The position numbers were made by a program, and so were the translations under genes. The notes beneath the pieces are model-generated. The model searched no databases. It was not told the DNA's origin and worked only from the letters and a program-made list of their open reading frames with translations. 64,000 bases of DNA from Psychrobacter sp. P11G3 (GTDB lineage: Bacteria > Pseudomonadota > Gammaproteobacteria > Pseudomonadales > Moraxellaceae): contig NZ_CM003596.1 of NCBI RefSeq assembly GCF_001435845.1, positions 2,961,298 through 3,025,297 of the forward strand. Reading direction: 5' to 3'. Of the stretch, positions 50,647 through 60,094 are shown piece by piece; position 1 is the stretch's first letter; each line of letters begins with the position of its first letter.

Positions 50647-51603
50647 ATGAATGAAGTTAAAGATAACATACAACCCTCTGCTCTAAGTACTGAACCTAAA
50701 CCGAAAATCGCGTTTATTGACGATGAACAACGCATTTTACGTTCTATGAAACTCCTCTTTCGTAAAACTCATGATGTTTTTATCACGACCGACCCCACTG
50801 AGTATATCGACTATATTAAAAACAACCATGTATACGTAGCAGTCAGTGACCAACGTATGCCTGAGCGTGTCGGTGTCGATATCTTACGTGAAGTAAAAGA
50901 TATATCACCGTCTACCATGCGTATTTTATTAACGGGCTATGCCGATCTGAATGCCATTATTGGTTCTATCAACGATGGAGAGATTTATCGTTATTTGACC
51001 AAGCCCTGCAAGTCTGAGGAACTTATCGCTGTGGTTGGGCGTGCCACTGAAATCGCGTTGACCTACAATCCAGATGAAGATGCCGATCAGATTGATAGCT
51101 CAGACAATAAGCAAACCCTGTTGGTTATCGACGAAACAAATGAGCTAATCGAACAAATCCGCAAGCAGTTTTCCAATAATTATAAGGTACTGCATGCTGA
51201 AGGTTTAGAGGAGGCTTATGACTATCTGGCAAACTACGACATTGGTGTGTGTATTACTGACATCAATGTTAGTGGCGAAAACATTGCACCAATAATCTTC
51301 ACTTTAAAGCAAGATGCACCGCATTTGGTCGTTTTGGTGCAAACTGAGTTTCAAGATGCAGGTTTGTTGATTGATTTAATTAACAAGGGTCAGGTCTATC
51401 GATGCTTGCCGAAGCCGATGCGCGCGAGCTTGCTAGAGATTAGTGTTAATCGTGCTTTTCAACATCATACTAAACTCAAAGCGAGTCCTGACTTGGTTAA
51501 ACGTTATGAAGTCGAACACGACCCTGACAATGATGTGCGTATCGATTTGAGTAATCGCGTACGCAGTTTCATTGGCAAATTGCGCAAGCGTTTTTCTTTT
51601 TAG
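50647..51603 (+). CDS. Response regulator with two receiver domains
   Basis: The 318-residue protein has two receiver domains and no DNA-binding output. The first (about residues 20-140) has the acidic pair D-D-E, the phospho-acceptor Asp in V-S-D-Q-R-M-P and the Lys in L-T-K-P. The second (about 158-275) is degenerate in places but has an Asp in I-T-D-I-N-V and a Lys in L-P-K-P-M. The C terminus is basic (R-K-R-F-S-F). AAGGA lies 8 bases before the ATG. It follows the kinase in the same unit, so they are probable partners. The output is unknown; it might relay phosphate or bind a partner. Confidence 0.9.
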   Translation: MNEVKDNIQPSALSTEPKPKIAFIDDEQRILRSMKLLFRKTHDVFITTDPTEYIDYIKNNHVYVAVSDQRMPERVGVDILREVKDISPSTMRILLTGYADLNAIIGSINDGEIYRYLTKPCKSEELIAVVGRATEIALTYNPDEDADQIDSSDNKQTLLVIDETNELIEQIRKQFSNNYKVLHAEGLEEAYDYLANYDIGVCITDINVSGENIAPIIFTLKQDAPHLVVLVQTEFQDAGLLIDLINKGQVYRCLPKPMRASLLEISVNRAFQHHTKLKASPDLVKRYEVEHDPDNDVRIDLSNRVRSFIGKLRKRFSF

Positions 51604-51688
51604 CATTTGTTATTAGCAGTGTTTGCAAAGTTGGCTTGATAGCGCTTGTAATACAAGCTGTGTCAACGAAAAAGTGCTTTGTCTAGCT

Positions 51689-51726
51689 AAAAGACCTCTA
51701 TTTCAATATTGAAATAGAGGTCTTTT
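51689..51726 (+). terminator. Terminator after response regulator
   Basis: A 17-bp perfect stem (AAAAGACCTCTATTTCA / TGAAATAGAGGTCTTTT) with loop ATAT is followed by T-rich DNA. Confidence 0.9.
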
Positions 51727-51811
51727 CTTTGTTTAAAATAACATCCATTTTATAGATACTGCTTTTACGCTAAAAATACAGTGAAAATGCCTTTTTACTG
51801 CTTGCTTCTTT

Positions 51812-51839
51812 TTGACTAAAAATACCAACGTGCTACATT
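51812..51839 (+). promoter_or_regulatory. Promoter candidate for dehydrogenase gene
   Basis: TTGACT (51812-51817) and TACATT (51834-51839) are 16 bases apart. Matches are 5/6 and 4/6, so support is modest. Confidence 0.35.
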
Positions 51840-51870
51840 AAGCCGATAAGAAATCATGCGATAGTAATTT

Positions 51871-51900
51871 ATTCGCTAACTATCTATTCGCTAACTATCT
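51871..51900 (+). repeat. 15-bp perfect tandem duplication
   Basis: The unit ATTCGCTAACTATCT is repeated exactly twice, followed by the first bases of a third copy (AT). It lies 28 bases before the dehydrogenase ATG, inside its probable leader. Confidence 0.9.
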
Positions 51901-51928
51901 ATAAGACAACAATAAGTAAGGACTAGCC

Positions 51929-52876
51929 ATGCAAGCCGTTTTTTTAGATAAAGGTACTTTTTCTGAAGGTATTGACCTGCCAGCCCCAATGGGTGTGAGC
52001 GATTACATCACTTATAACGACACGCCAAAAGACACGGCTGTCATCATTGAGCGTTGCAAAGATGCTGACATTATTATTACCAACAAAGTCCAGATTGGTG
52101 CTGAGGTGATAGAGCAGTTACCGAAACTTAAGCTTATTCAACTGACTGCTACTGGCATGAATAACGTCGATCAAGCCGCTTGCGATAAGCACGGTGTTGC
52201 GCTGTTCAATGTCGCTGGTTATGCGGTCAAAAGCGTGCCCGAGCATACCTTTATGCTAATGTTAAATGCAATGCGCGCAGGCATCCACTACCATCAGAAA
52301 GTCGCTGATGGTACGTGGCTGGCAAATGGCAATTTTTGCCTACTGGATATTCCGCTGATTGATTTGGAGGATAAGACGCTAGGTATCATCGGTATTGGCA
52401 CTATCGGCAAACGCGTGACCGAAATCGCTCGTGCCTTTGGTATGACCGTACTGTGGGCAGAGCACCAAGAACGTGAACCACGCAGCGACGACTATACTGC
52501 GTTTGATGAAGTGCTAGCGCGGGCAGATGTGATCAGTCTGCACTGCCCATTGAATGAACAAACTGAGCATCTTATTAACAAGGATACTCTGGCAAAAATG
52601 GTTAAACAACCGCTCATTGTCAACGTCGCACGTGGCGGCATTGTTGATAGCCAAGCATTAACTGACGCGATTAATAGTGAGCAAATCATCGGCTATGCTA
52701 GCGATGTGTTTGAACAAGAACCGATCGCTGACGATGATCCGCTCCTCAGTATCAGCGACCATCCGCGTGTTATCTTTAGTCCGCACAATGCATGGGGTAG
52801 CAAAAGCGCCCAGGAGACCTTGTGGCAGATGTTAAGCAAGCAAGTTACTGACTTCATCGACAACCATCATCAATAA
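51929..52876 (+). CDS. hprA: D-2-hydroxyacid dehydrogenase, HprA-like
   Basis: This NAD-dependent dehydrogenase (315 residues) resembles glycerate/hydroxypyruvate reductases. The nucleotide-binding motif is G-I-I-G-I-G-T-I-G (about residues 151-159), the catalytic Arg is in N-V-A-R-G-G-I-V-D, the Glu in V-F-E-Q-E-P and the His in S-P-H-N-A-W-G-S. AAGGA lies 7 bases before the ATG. The gene ends only 11 bases from the stop codon of the opposite monooxygenase gene, with no terminator between. A glycerate role is inferred from the family; other 2-hydroxyacids are possible. Confidence 0.85.
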   Translation: MQAVFLDKGTFSEGIDLPAPMGVSDYITYNDTPKDTAVIIERCKDADIIITNKVQIGAEVIEQLPKLKLIQLTATGMNNVDQAACDKHGVALFNVAGYAVKSVPEHTFMLMLNAMRAGIHYHQKVADGTWLANGNFCLLDIPLIDLEDKTLGIIGIGTIGKRVTEIARAFGMTVLWAEHQEREPRSDDYTAFDEVLARADVISLHCPLNEQTEHLINKDTLAKMVKQPLIVNVARGGIVDSQALTDAINSEQIIGYASDVFEQEPIADDDPLLSISDHPRVIFSPHNAWGSKSAQETLWQMLSKQVTDFIDNHHQ

Positions 52877-52887
52877 TTACCAAGACG

Positions 52888-54513
52888 CTAACGAATAAAC
52901 CGTAACCAGTCGTCTTTTATCTTGCGATACTTAAGCATGACTCGATCGCTTAGATAGTTGTTGGTCACGAACCAAGGATAGCGATCGCCTTGCTTAGGTA
53001 GCTCGTCTTTGCCGCGCCTGACATAACCAGACGATAGCGAACCCATCACGGTATCTGCTTGAGCACAGGCTGTCATATCTGTAGTCTGTGCTTGTGGTAA
53101 TGCGACTTGACAGCGGTTTTTATGCATATATCCCAGTAGCCTCACTACATATTGACAAGCCAAATCGATTTTTAGTGTCCACGAGGCATTGGTATAGCCA
53201 AACAGTGCTGCCAGATTAGGCACGCCTTCTATCATGACTGCTTTATAGGTCATACGCGTGCCAATATCGATAGATTGACCGTCGATATATACCGCTGCCC
53301 CTCCCAGCATCTGTAGCTTTAAACCAGTCGCGGTAACAATAATATCAGCGTCGAGATGCTGACCAGATTGCAGCATAATCCCTGTTTCAGTAAAGTGACT
53401 AATTTGATCGGTTACTACTGTTGCGCGTTTGTCCTGCAGGGCTTTGAATAAATCACCGTCAGGCACCGCACATACTCGTTGATCCCACGGATTATAGTCA
53501 GGCATAAAATGGTTGCTATCAACGCCGCTACCTTTTAACTCTTTTTTCACACCATTTTTTAAGACTGCTTTCATCACCTTGGGTGCATGAGTCGCAACTT
53601 TGTACAGGCCTTGCTGCCGTAACACGTTGCGCGCGCGTAGTACCGTATAGGCCTGCTCTTTTGATAATGGTGAAAACTTGCCTGATAACCAGTCAATAGC
53701 ATGGTCATCACCTGGCACGCTTGCTACATAGGTCGGCGTACGCTGTAGCATCGTGACATGACGTGCACACTGATCACTGTCTTTATCTACTAGCGCAGGT
53801 AGCAACGTCATCGCCGTGGCACCGCTACCAATAATGATGACTTTTTTATCATCATAGTCTAGATTGTTCCAATGCTGTGGATGAATGATTTGACCGTGGA
53901 AATTCTCCTCTCCATCAAAATGAGGGCGATAGCCCTGCTCATAATCATAATAACCAGTGGCACCTACGATAAACTTAGCAGTCTTAACAAACATCTCACC
54001 GTTTGCATGGTTTTTGATGGTTGCTGACCACTGTTGATCATCACTAGACCATGATATCTGCTGAACTTCGTGCTGATAGTGGATATGCTCGGTCACCCCA
54101 AATTCGTGTGCCGTATCAGCGATATAGCGCTTAATATCATCGCCTGCTGCAAGCATTCTATAATCAAGCCACGGCCTAAAGTTATAACCAAAGGTCAAGG
54201 CATCAGAGTCAGAGCGAATCCCCGGATAGGTAAATAAATCCCATGTACCACCCAAATCAGCACGCTTTTCTAAGATAGCAAAGCGCTGTGGAGGTTTATG
54301 CTTATTAGTCAGTTTTACCTGCTTTTGCTTTTTGGGAGCTTTATGACCGAATAGACCTTTATGCTGCTGTTGCTGTAAACGGCAAGCCATACCAATACCT
54401 GCGATACCTGCACCGATAATCAATACTTCATAGTCGGCTACTTTATCCGTCTTTGATTTTCTACCTTTAAGGCGGTTTTTAATGGCCTGTTTGGTAGTGG
54501 TGATATCAAGCAT
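52888..54513 (-). CDS. FAD-dependent (Baeyer-Villiger type) monooxygenase
   Basis: This flavoprotein (541 residues) has the FAD motif G-A-G-I-A-G-I-G near the start, the NADPH motif G-S-G-A-T-A, and the monooxygenase fingerprint F-H-G-Q-I-I-H-P-Q-H-W between them. A Lys/Gln-rich insert (about residues 50-75) interrupts the first Rossmann domain. I chose the ATG at 54513 because AAGGA lies 7 bases upstream; an in-frame ATG at 54549 would add 12 residues. It could oxygenate ketones or similar compounds; the substrate is unknown. Confidence 0.87.
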   Translation of the reverse strand: MLDITTTKQAIKNRLKGRKSKTDKVADYEVLIIGAGIAGIGMACRLQQQQHKGLFGHKAPKKQKQVKLTNKHKPPQRFAILEKRADLGGTWDLFTYPGIRSDSDALTFGYNFRPWLDYRMLAAGDDIKRYIADTAHEFGVTEHIHYQHEVQQISWSSDDQQWSATIKNHANGEMFVKTAKFIVGATGYYDYEQGYRPHFDGEENFHGQIIHPQHWNNLDYDDKKVIIIGSGATAMTLLPALVDKDSDQCARHVTMLQRTPTYVASVPGDDHAIDWLSGKFSPLSKEQAYTVLRARNVLRQQGLYKVATHAPKVMKAVLKNGVKKELKGSGVDSNHFMPDYNPWDQRVCAVPDGDLFKALQDKRATVVTDQISHFTETGIMLQSGQHLDADIIVTATGLKLQMLGGAAVYIDGQSIDIGTRMTYKAVMIEGVPNLAALFGYTNASWTLKIDLACQYVVRLLGYMHKNRCQVALPQAQTTDMTACAQADTVMGSLSSGYVRRGKDELPKQGDRYPWFVTNNYLSDRVMLKYRKIKDDWLRFIR

Positions 54514-54607
54514 ACTTTCATCCTTGTATTTGCATGACTGGCATTTCATAGCTGGCTTCAGAGCCGTTTATCACGTCTATTAACAGCACGCGGCAAAATC
54601 TAACGAT

Positions 54608-55321
54608 TTAAAATGGGCAGGGACTTTCCCAGTCCATCCAAGCACCCAGTACCGGATGCTTTAAACGCAATTGCTGTGCATGTAAGTTCAATCTTGGTGC
54701 TATCTCTAATGCAGCACCTTCAGCATAAATCGGATCGCCAATCATCACATGATCGACATGGACCATATGTACGCGTAGCTGATGACTGCGACCAGTGACT
54801 GGCTTTAGCATGACCCGAGTGACTGCCTCGCCATTACAGGTTTCGTGAGCCACAACTTCGTATAACGTCAGTGCATGCTTTGACCAGTCGTGATCGACGA
54901 TATGGCGCGGTTTGGTACTTGGCTCATAGCGCACTGGCACTGATATCTCACCAGTTGCGCCGACCTGCTCCCATTCACCAAAAACACGTGCTTGGTATTT
55001 TTTTTGCGGTAGACGTTCGATGAATTGCTTACTGATATTGGTTTGCGCTGCTGCATTTTTTGCAAAAATAAGCAGTCCTGAGGTGTCCATATCTAAGCGG
55101 TGAATCAATTTGACAGCTGGATTGGCACGCTCAAGACGTGCAAGCAGACTGACTTTAAGTGTTTTACCATCGACGCTTAATAGGCCTGCAGGTTTATCAA
55201 CTACCCAAATGTCATCGTCTTCATAAACCGTAATTTCTTGCGCAAAATTTTTAAAAAACTCAAGCGGATAAGCGCTTTCTTGGGCATTGAGGGCATTAAC
55301 TTCTTCATCGGTAAAAGGCAT
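54608..55321 (-). CDS. rluA: Pseudouridine synthase RluA
   Basis: The enzyme makes pseudouridine in 23S rRNA and tRNA. It has 237 residues and no S4 domain, which is the RluA form. The catalytic Asp is in H-R-L-D-M-D-T-S-G and the late T-G-R-S-H-Q-L-R-V-H-M is intact. E. coli RluA is similar in order and length. It is a single gene; the flavin monooxygenase gene lies 60 bases downstream on the same strand, with no clear terminator between. The specific target base is inferred from the family. Confidence 0.88.
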   Translation of the reverse strand: MPFTDEEVNALNAQESAYPLEFFKNFAQEITVYEDDDIWVVDKPAGLLSVDGKTLKVSLLARLERANPAVKLIHRLDMDTSGLLIFAKNAAAQTNISKQFIERLPQKKYQARVFGEWEQVGATGEISVPVRYEPSTKPRHIVDHDWSKHALTLYEVVAHETCNGEAVTRVMLKPVTGRSHQLRVHMVHVDHVMIGDPIYAEGAALEIAPRLNLHAQQLRLKHPVLGAWMDWESPCPF

Positions 55322-55802
55322 AAATTTAACTACTTATGTAAATTGGTTTTAAGATAAGGATTTTTGGTGGCTAGTCTTTTAGACATGATAGCTATATTTG
55401 GCACGATAGCCATTGTAGAAACAATGATTATTTGGACAGAAGGTCAAGACTTTGACTGATTTTTAACGTTGTTAATATCGCTAGCTACTAATCAATAACT
55501 ACTATACAAACGAGGTATAAAATACGACTTATATTGCACTGAGATACATACTTTGATAAGTATAATCGTATCAAATAACAGATTAGATACTCTTGTGCTG
55601 CACCGTTTCGATTTATTGTGCTAATACTAGTTGTTAAACAATTTAACCAGCCTGTATCTGTCAAATTAGGGCAAACATGTTAATATAATGGCACATTTTC
55701 ACCCCTTCTAAACAATTCTTTGACCACCAACCGATTTATTATTAAACCAATATATATGTTGATGAGTGGTGATAGAAGTAATAAAACAAGAGAGATAAAA
55801 TT
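55322..55802. other. Divergent rluA/trxA intergenic region
   Basis: This 481-base stretch is AT-rich and has no gene. Its main feature is a trxA -10 TATAAT at 55685-55690. Confidence 0.55.
55685..55690 (+). promoter_or_regulatory. trxA -10 element
   Basis: A perfect TATAAT lies about 110 bases before the trxA ATG, with no good -35 at 16-18 bases. It implies a leader of about 100 bases. Confidence 0.45.
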
Positions 55803-56129
55803 ATGTCAGACCTTATTGTACATACTACCGACACAGACTTTGATCAAGACGTTCTACAATCAGACGTACCTGTACTAGTAGACTTCTGGGCACCATGGTG
55901 TGGTCCTTGTAAAGCCATCGCTCCTATTTTAGAAGATCTAGCGACTGAGTACCAAGGTAAAGTTAAAATCGTTAAAGTAGACGTAGACAACAACCCACAA
56001 GCGGCTAGCCGTTTTGGTATTCGTAACATCCCAACCCTGTTTGTATTCAAAGATGGCGAAAAAGTTGATTCAGTAATGGGCCTACAGCCAAAAGCTGAAT
56101 TGGCTAAAGTACTAGACAAGCATTTATAA
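55803..56129 (+). CDS. trxA: Thioredoxin
   Basis: Thioredoxin (108 residues) reduces disulfides in the cytoplasm. The active site is W-C-G-P-C in [10 protein letters not shown], and the cis-proline lies in R-N-I-P-T-L. The length matches E. coli TrxA. It is upstream of rho, as in E. coli, but a terminator and a separate rho promoter follow, so the two genes are mainly separate units. Confidence 0.97.
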   Translation: MSDLIVHTTDTDFDQDVLQSDVPVLVDFWAPWCGPCKAIAPILEDLATEYQGKVKIVKVDVDNNPQAASRFGIRNIPTLFVFKDGEKVDSVMGLQPKAELAKVLDKHL

Positions 56130-56182
56130 GTTACATTTGCTCGCTCTAGGTTACCCTGAGCGGGTAAAATAGAATAACTGAG

Positions 56183-56216
56183 AAAGCCATTATCTAACCA
56201 AGATAGTGGCTTTTTT
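56183..56216 (+). terminator. Terminator after trxA
   Basis: The stem AAAGCCA-t-TATCT / AGATA-g-TGGCTTT has one wobble and ends in six T residues. Confidence 0.82.
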
Positions 56217-56268
56217 GCTTGTTTTTTGTGCAAAAAACTCGATAATATGACTTTTTTGGCAAAATTTA

Positions 56269-56298
56269 TTGACAACGCTATTGTGAAGACCGTATAGT
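56269..56298 (+). promoter_or_regulatory. Promoter for rho
   Basis: TTGACA (56269-56274), a perfect -35, is 18 bases from TATAGT (56293-56298), a 5/6 match to the -10. It lies about 350 bases upstream of the rho start codon. Confidence 0.72.
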
Positions 56299-56654
56299 CT
56301 GCTGACAAGAGAAAACCAACTGTTTTCCTAAGTATCTTGTCGCTATTCTCCTCGTGTTTATCAACAAAAACACAATCGTCATTATAAACACCATTGCTGA
56401 ACAAAATGACTAAACGCAATTACTGATATTGAGTTTTTGACGCAGACTCTTATGTAGCCTTTTTTATCCTTATTTCTTATTACCTTGCATCCAATCATGG
56501 CAATGCGTACATAAGCAGACATATAAAACCAAAACTACATAAACTACAGCGCTGTGCACACACCCATATCATCATATTACCGTTATTTTAATCACTGTCG
56601 TGACTTGTGCTGCTAATGGCATCTCTCATCTGATCAATTGCTAATGACCTATCT

Positions 56655-57923
56655 ATGAATCTTACTGAATTAAAGAAAAAATCAATCGCTGAGCTATTGG
56701 CTATCGCCAAAGAAATGGGTCTTGATAATATGGCGCGTAGCCGTAAACAGGACATTATCTTTGCTATTCTAAAAACCCATGCGCGTAACGGCGAAGCCAT
56801 TTATGGTGACGGCGTACTTGAGGTTCTTCCTGATGGTTTTGGATTTTTGCGCTCATCAGAAGGCTCATATTTAGCCGGTCCTGATGATATTTATGTCAGC
56901 CCTAGCCAAATTCGACGTTTCAGTCTAAAAACTGGTGACAGTATCGCTGGTACGATTCGTCCACCAAAAGATTCTGAGCGTTATTTTGCATTATTAAAAG
57001 TTGGCGAGATTAACTTTGATACGCCAGATCGCTCACGTCATAAGCTTATCTTTGAGAACCTGACGCCCCTATTCCCAACTGAGCATTTAAAACTTGAGCT
57101 TGGTAACGGAACCACTGAAGATTTGACTGGTCGTATCATCGATCTAATCGCTCCGATTGGTAAAGGTCAGCGCTCTATCATCGTCGCACCGCCAAAAGCG
57201 GGTAAAACGATGTTGCTACAGACCATCGCGCAATCAATCACTCGTAATAACCCTGAATGCTATTTGATCGTACTATTGATTGATGAGCGTCCAGAAGAAG
57301 TCACCGAGATGGTACGTACGGTACGCGGTGAAGTGGTTGCTTCTACCTTTGATGAGCCACCACAGCGTCACGTACAAGTCGCTGAAATGGTCATCGAAAA
57401 GGCCAAACGTTTGGTCGAGCATAAGCAAGACGTGGTGATTTTACTTGATTCAATTACGCGTTTAGCACGTGCTTATAACACGGTCATTCCATCGTCAGGT
57501 AAAGTGTTGACGGGTGGTCTAGATGCCAATGCCCTAGAACGTCCAAAACGTTTCTTTGGTGCTGCGCGTAACGTGGAAGAAGGTGGTAGTTTGACCATTA
57601 TTGCCAGTGCATTGATTGATACTGGTAGTAAGATGGATAGCGTTATTTTTGAAGAATTTAAGGGAACGGGTAACCAAGAGATTACGCTTGAGCGTGACTT
57701 GGCTGAAAAACGTGTATTCCCTGCGATTAATATCAAAAAATCTGGTACACGCCGCGAAGAGCGTCTATTGGACGAAGACAAGCTGCGTAAAGTATGGATT
57801 TTACGTAAACTACTTCAACCGATGGATGGCGTACAAGCTACTGAGTTCTTATTGGATCGCCTAAAAGAAGCGAAAACCAATGATGAATTCTTCGAGCAAA
57901 TGAAGCGTAAATCACAAAACTAA
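56655..57923 (+). CDS. rho: Transcription termination factor Rho
   Basis: Rho (422 residues) is the hexameric RNA helicase that ends transcription. The N-terminal domain begins [11 protein letters not shown], the RNA-binding cold-shock-like part includes D-G-F-G-F-L-R, and the ATPase has the Walker A P-P-K-A-G-K-T and the Walker [14 protein letters not shown]. The length matches the E. coli protein (419). It follows trxA, as in E. coli. The weak ribosome site and long leader suggest leader-mediated autoregulation (inference). Confidence 0.97.
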   Translation: MNLTELKKKSIAELLAIAKEMGLDNMARSRKQDIIFAILKTHARNGEAIYGDGVLEVLPDGFGFLRSSEGSYLAGPDDIYVSPSQIRRFSLKTGDSIAGTIRPPKDSERYFALLKVGEINFDTPDRSRHKLIFENLTPLFPTEHLKLELGNGTTEDLTGRIIDLIAPIGKGQRSIIVAPPKAGKTMLLQTIAQSITRNNPECYLIVLLIDERPEEVTEMVRTVRGEVVASTFDEPPQRHVQVAEMVIEKAKRLVEHKQDVVILLDSITRLARAYNTVIPSSGKVLTGGLDANALERPKRFFGAARNVEEGGSLTIIASALIDTGSKMDSVIFEEFKGTGNQEITLERDLAEKRVFPAINIKKSGTRREERLLDEDKLRKVWILRKLLQPMDGVQATEFLLDRLKEAKTNDEFFEQMKRKSQN

Positions 57924-58240
57924 TTCTTGATTAGTTTGCTAGACATATTCAGCTTTGATTCAATATTAAGACTACCTATAGGTAGTCTTTTTTATAGCAG
58001 TATCGAAGTATTAACAGTTAAGCCAATTAAGCTATGCTGCTCTGTCGTTCACAGGCATTGCCGATGATACAGTACGGCAACATCGCTTACATCTCGTTTG
58101 CAAAGTTTAGCGTTTTTACTACGACTATATTATTAGTAACCGACTATTATGACAGACAGTAGGAATATACTTGAAAATATCATGGACACAGTATTTTGAA
58201 GGTATTGTATTTTAAACTTGATGACTTAATAGGTGATAAT
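57924..58240. other. rho to lipoprotein intergenic region
   Basis: This 317-base region holds the rho terminator and upstream DNA of the lipoprotein gene. I see no gene. Confidence 0.5.
57968..57993 (+). terminator. Terminator after rho
   Basis: The stem AAGACTACC / GGTAGTCTT has a TATA loop and T-tract. It lies about 45 bases after the stop. Confidence 0.85.
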
Positions 58241-58468
58241 ATGAAATTTGCTAAAACGATCGCAATGACTGCCATTACTAGCTCAGCACTAATCATGACT
58301 GGTTGTAACTCTTATAGCGGTATGAGCAACACTGCTAAAGGTGCTACTGCTGGCGCAGCAGCTGGTGCTCTTATTAAAAGCAAAGGCGACAGCAAAGATA
58401 TCGCTCGTGGCGCATTGGCTGGTGCAGCGATTGGCGGTGCTGGTGGTTATGTTCTTGATAACAACTAA
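58241..58468 (+). CDS. Small glycine-zipper lipoprotein
   Basis: This 75-residue protein has a signal peptide ending in the lipobox M-T-G-C, so the mature chain begins at Cys19. The rest holds a glycine-zipper pattern (A-G-A-A-A-G-A-L, then G-A-L-A-G-A-A-I-G-G-A-G-G-Y), like the SlyB/OsmB-type envelope proteins. I chose the ATG at 58241 because AGGTG lies 5 bases upstream and a signal peptide starts there. The function in outer-membrane integrity is a family-based guess. A TTCG-loop terminator follows. Confidence 0.83.
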   Translation: MKFAKTIAMTAITSSALIMTGCNSYSGMSNTAKGATAGAAAGALIKSKGDSKDIARGALAGAAIGGAGGYVLDNN

Positions 58469-58525
58469 ATCTTTCTACGCTGATATTATTTGAAAATTGA
58501 TTGAGTAGTATCAGATAAAAGATGA

Positions 58526-58558
58526 CAAAAAGCCTGCAATTCGTTGCAGGCTTTTTTG
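58526..58558. terminator. Bidirectional terminator with TTCG loop
   Basis: The perfect stem (ACAAAAAGCCTGCAA / TTGCAGGCTTTTTTGT, one T extra) is capped by TTCG and lies between convergent genes. Confidence 0.9.
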
Positions 58559-58662
58559 TGTCTTAATTTTGTTTATAAGTCCATGCACTAGACTTATAGT
58601 CAAAAACATCAGTATTACAAAACATCGTTAGTCAAATACACGATTATTAATATATATGGCCA

Positions 58663-59550
58663 TTAAAGTGCACCGCTGAACGTATCGCAAGATTGTACAT
58701 TACCGCTTTGTAGACCACGGGTGAACCATTCGACGCGTTGTTGACTGGTACCATGAGTAAAGTTATCAGGCACTACTGCACCACCACTCGCTTTCGCCAG
58801 ACGATCATCACCGATTTGACTAGCTGCATTTACCGCTTCATCAAGATCACCAGCTTCTAAAAACTGTACACGCTCTTGATTGCGCTGTGCCCATACACCA
58901 GCAAAACAATCCGCTTGCAACTCTTGTAATACTGATAGCTTATTGGACTGTGCTTGAGTCACTTGCTGACGAGCTTCATTGACCTGTTGGCTAATGCCCA
59001 ATAACGTCTGAACATGGTGACCTACCTCATGCGCTATCACGTAGGCCTGTGCGAAATCGCCAGCCTTGCCTTGGTTCTCTTCACCACCAGAGCCTTGCTG
59101 ATCGCCTGAAATACCAAGATTCTGTCGCATCTCTACAAAGAATGACGTATCCAAATAAACAGTCTGATCCCCTGGACAATAAAATGGACCTGTTGCAGAG
59201 CTAGCACTACCACATGCCGAACTAACCTGACCATTAAACAAAATCAATGACGGCTCTTGATAAGTGCTACCAGCTTCATTAAAGATTTGATGCCAGACTT
59301 CTTCTGTATCTGCTAGTACAACTTTCACAAACTGCGTGTCTCGGTCTGTGCTGGTTGCCAGCTCGGTAGATGACTCACTACCACCACCTGTAACCGCTTG
59401 ACCTGTCTGTAATGCGGTCATTGGGTTTACCCCAAATACCAACCACAAGATACCTGCGATGATAATACCACCAATACCACCACCGATCATCTTACCGCCA
59501 CCTGTGCTAGAGCGCACATTCGAGCTACCTCGTCTACCTTGCCATTTCAT
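58663..59550 (-). CDS. Neutral zinc metallopeptidase, YpfJ-type
   Basis: The 295-residue protein belongs to the PF04228 putative neutral zinc peptidases. A single membrane helix (about residues 21-42) follows a Gly/Ser/Arg-rich start, so the catalytic part is probably periplasmic. The zinc motif H-E-V-G-H-H-V-Q is intact, as is the distal Q-E-L-Q-A-D-C-F-A-G-V-W. I chose the ATG at 59550 because GAGGAA lies 7 bases upstream. The substrate is unknown. Confidence 0.9.
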   Translation of the reverse strand: MKWQGRRGSSNVRSSTGGGKMIGGGIGGIIIAGILWLVFGVNPMTALQTGQAVTGGGSESSTELATSTDRDTQFVKVVLADTEEVWHQIFNEAGSTYQEPSLILFNGQVSSACGSASSATGPFYCPGDQTVYLDTSFFVEMRQNLGISGDQQGSGGEENQGKAGDFAQAYVIAHEVGHHVQTLLGISQQVNEARQQVTQAQSNKLSVLQELQADCFAGVWAQRNQERVQFLEAGDLDEAVNAASQIGDDRLAKASGGAVVPDNFTHGTSQQRVEWFTRGLQSGNVQSCDTFSGAL

Positions 59551-60094
59551 AATTCTATTCCTCAAATATAGATTGATTCATTATTTCTATTAACTACTAT
59601 CTCTACTAGCCACTACTTCTATTACTCATTACTTATGTTATATATTATTTGGCCAGTCAATTTGCGCTATGACCTAGTCTACTATCCTAAAAGCAAGGAG
59701 AAACCTATAAAACTGCTAACTTCACTAGTGTTTATGTAATATAGAATGATAATCGGACTATTTAACTTCATTTTTACTCATACAAACGGGATTAATATAG
59801 ACAATTTGAGTTAAAAAACAAGAACCGAAAAAGCGCTCAATCCTTCTGATGTCATTGATTATACGTCGATTAATCTGGCTTCTTGTATTAAAAAGTATAT
59901 CGGATAGAGAAAGTAAAATATTATTTTAAATTTTATTGTTACTTAATTGTACAGGCTATTTCTATTTACTTAGAAAACCTATAGAATGCGTGGAAGCTGA
60001 GTAGCTGTGACTAAGACTAGTTGAATTCTGAGAAATCTCGGATTTCGACCTTTGTTGCTGCTACTGCTCATTTCATTTTTCCGGAGAAAACCAT
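59551..60094. other. Intergenic region upstream of acidic lipoprotein
   Basis: This 544-base stretch is AT-rich. Near the downstream end it has a small hairpin, GAAATC/GATTTC (60033-60047), in the likely leader of the next gene. I see no gene. Confidence 0.5.

Larger units (their letters stand above)
51604..51928. other. Intergenic region, receiver to dehydrogenase
   Basis: This 325-base region has the regulator's terminator (51689-51726), a weak promoter (51812-51839) and the 15-base tandem repeat (51871-51900). No gene is present. Confidence 0.6.
56130..56654 (+). other. trxA-rho region and rho leader
   Basis: This 525-base region carries the trxA terminator, a palindrome (56221-56238), the rho promoter and a rho leader of about 350 bases. 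Part of the leader is C-rich and G-poor (17 C against 4 G in 56521-56580). No gene is supported. Confidence 0.65.

Noticed and set aside
56221..56238. Perfect 8-bp palindrome after the trxA terminator
   Set aside because: It is an A/T-rich palindrome (GTTTTTTG / CAAAAAAC) with a 2-base centre, too small a loop for a useful hairpin and easily due to chance.
55844..56419. 191-codon open frame opposite trxA
   Set aside because: It overlaps the clear trxA gene on the other strand and has no recognisable domain.
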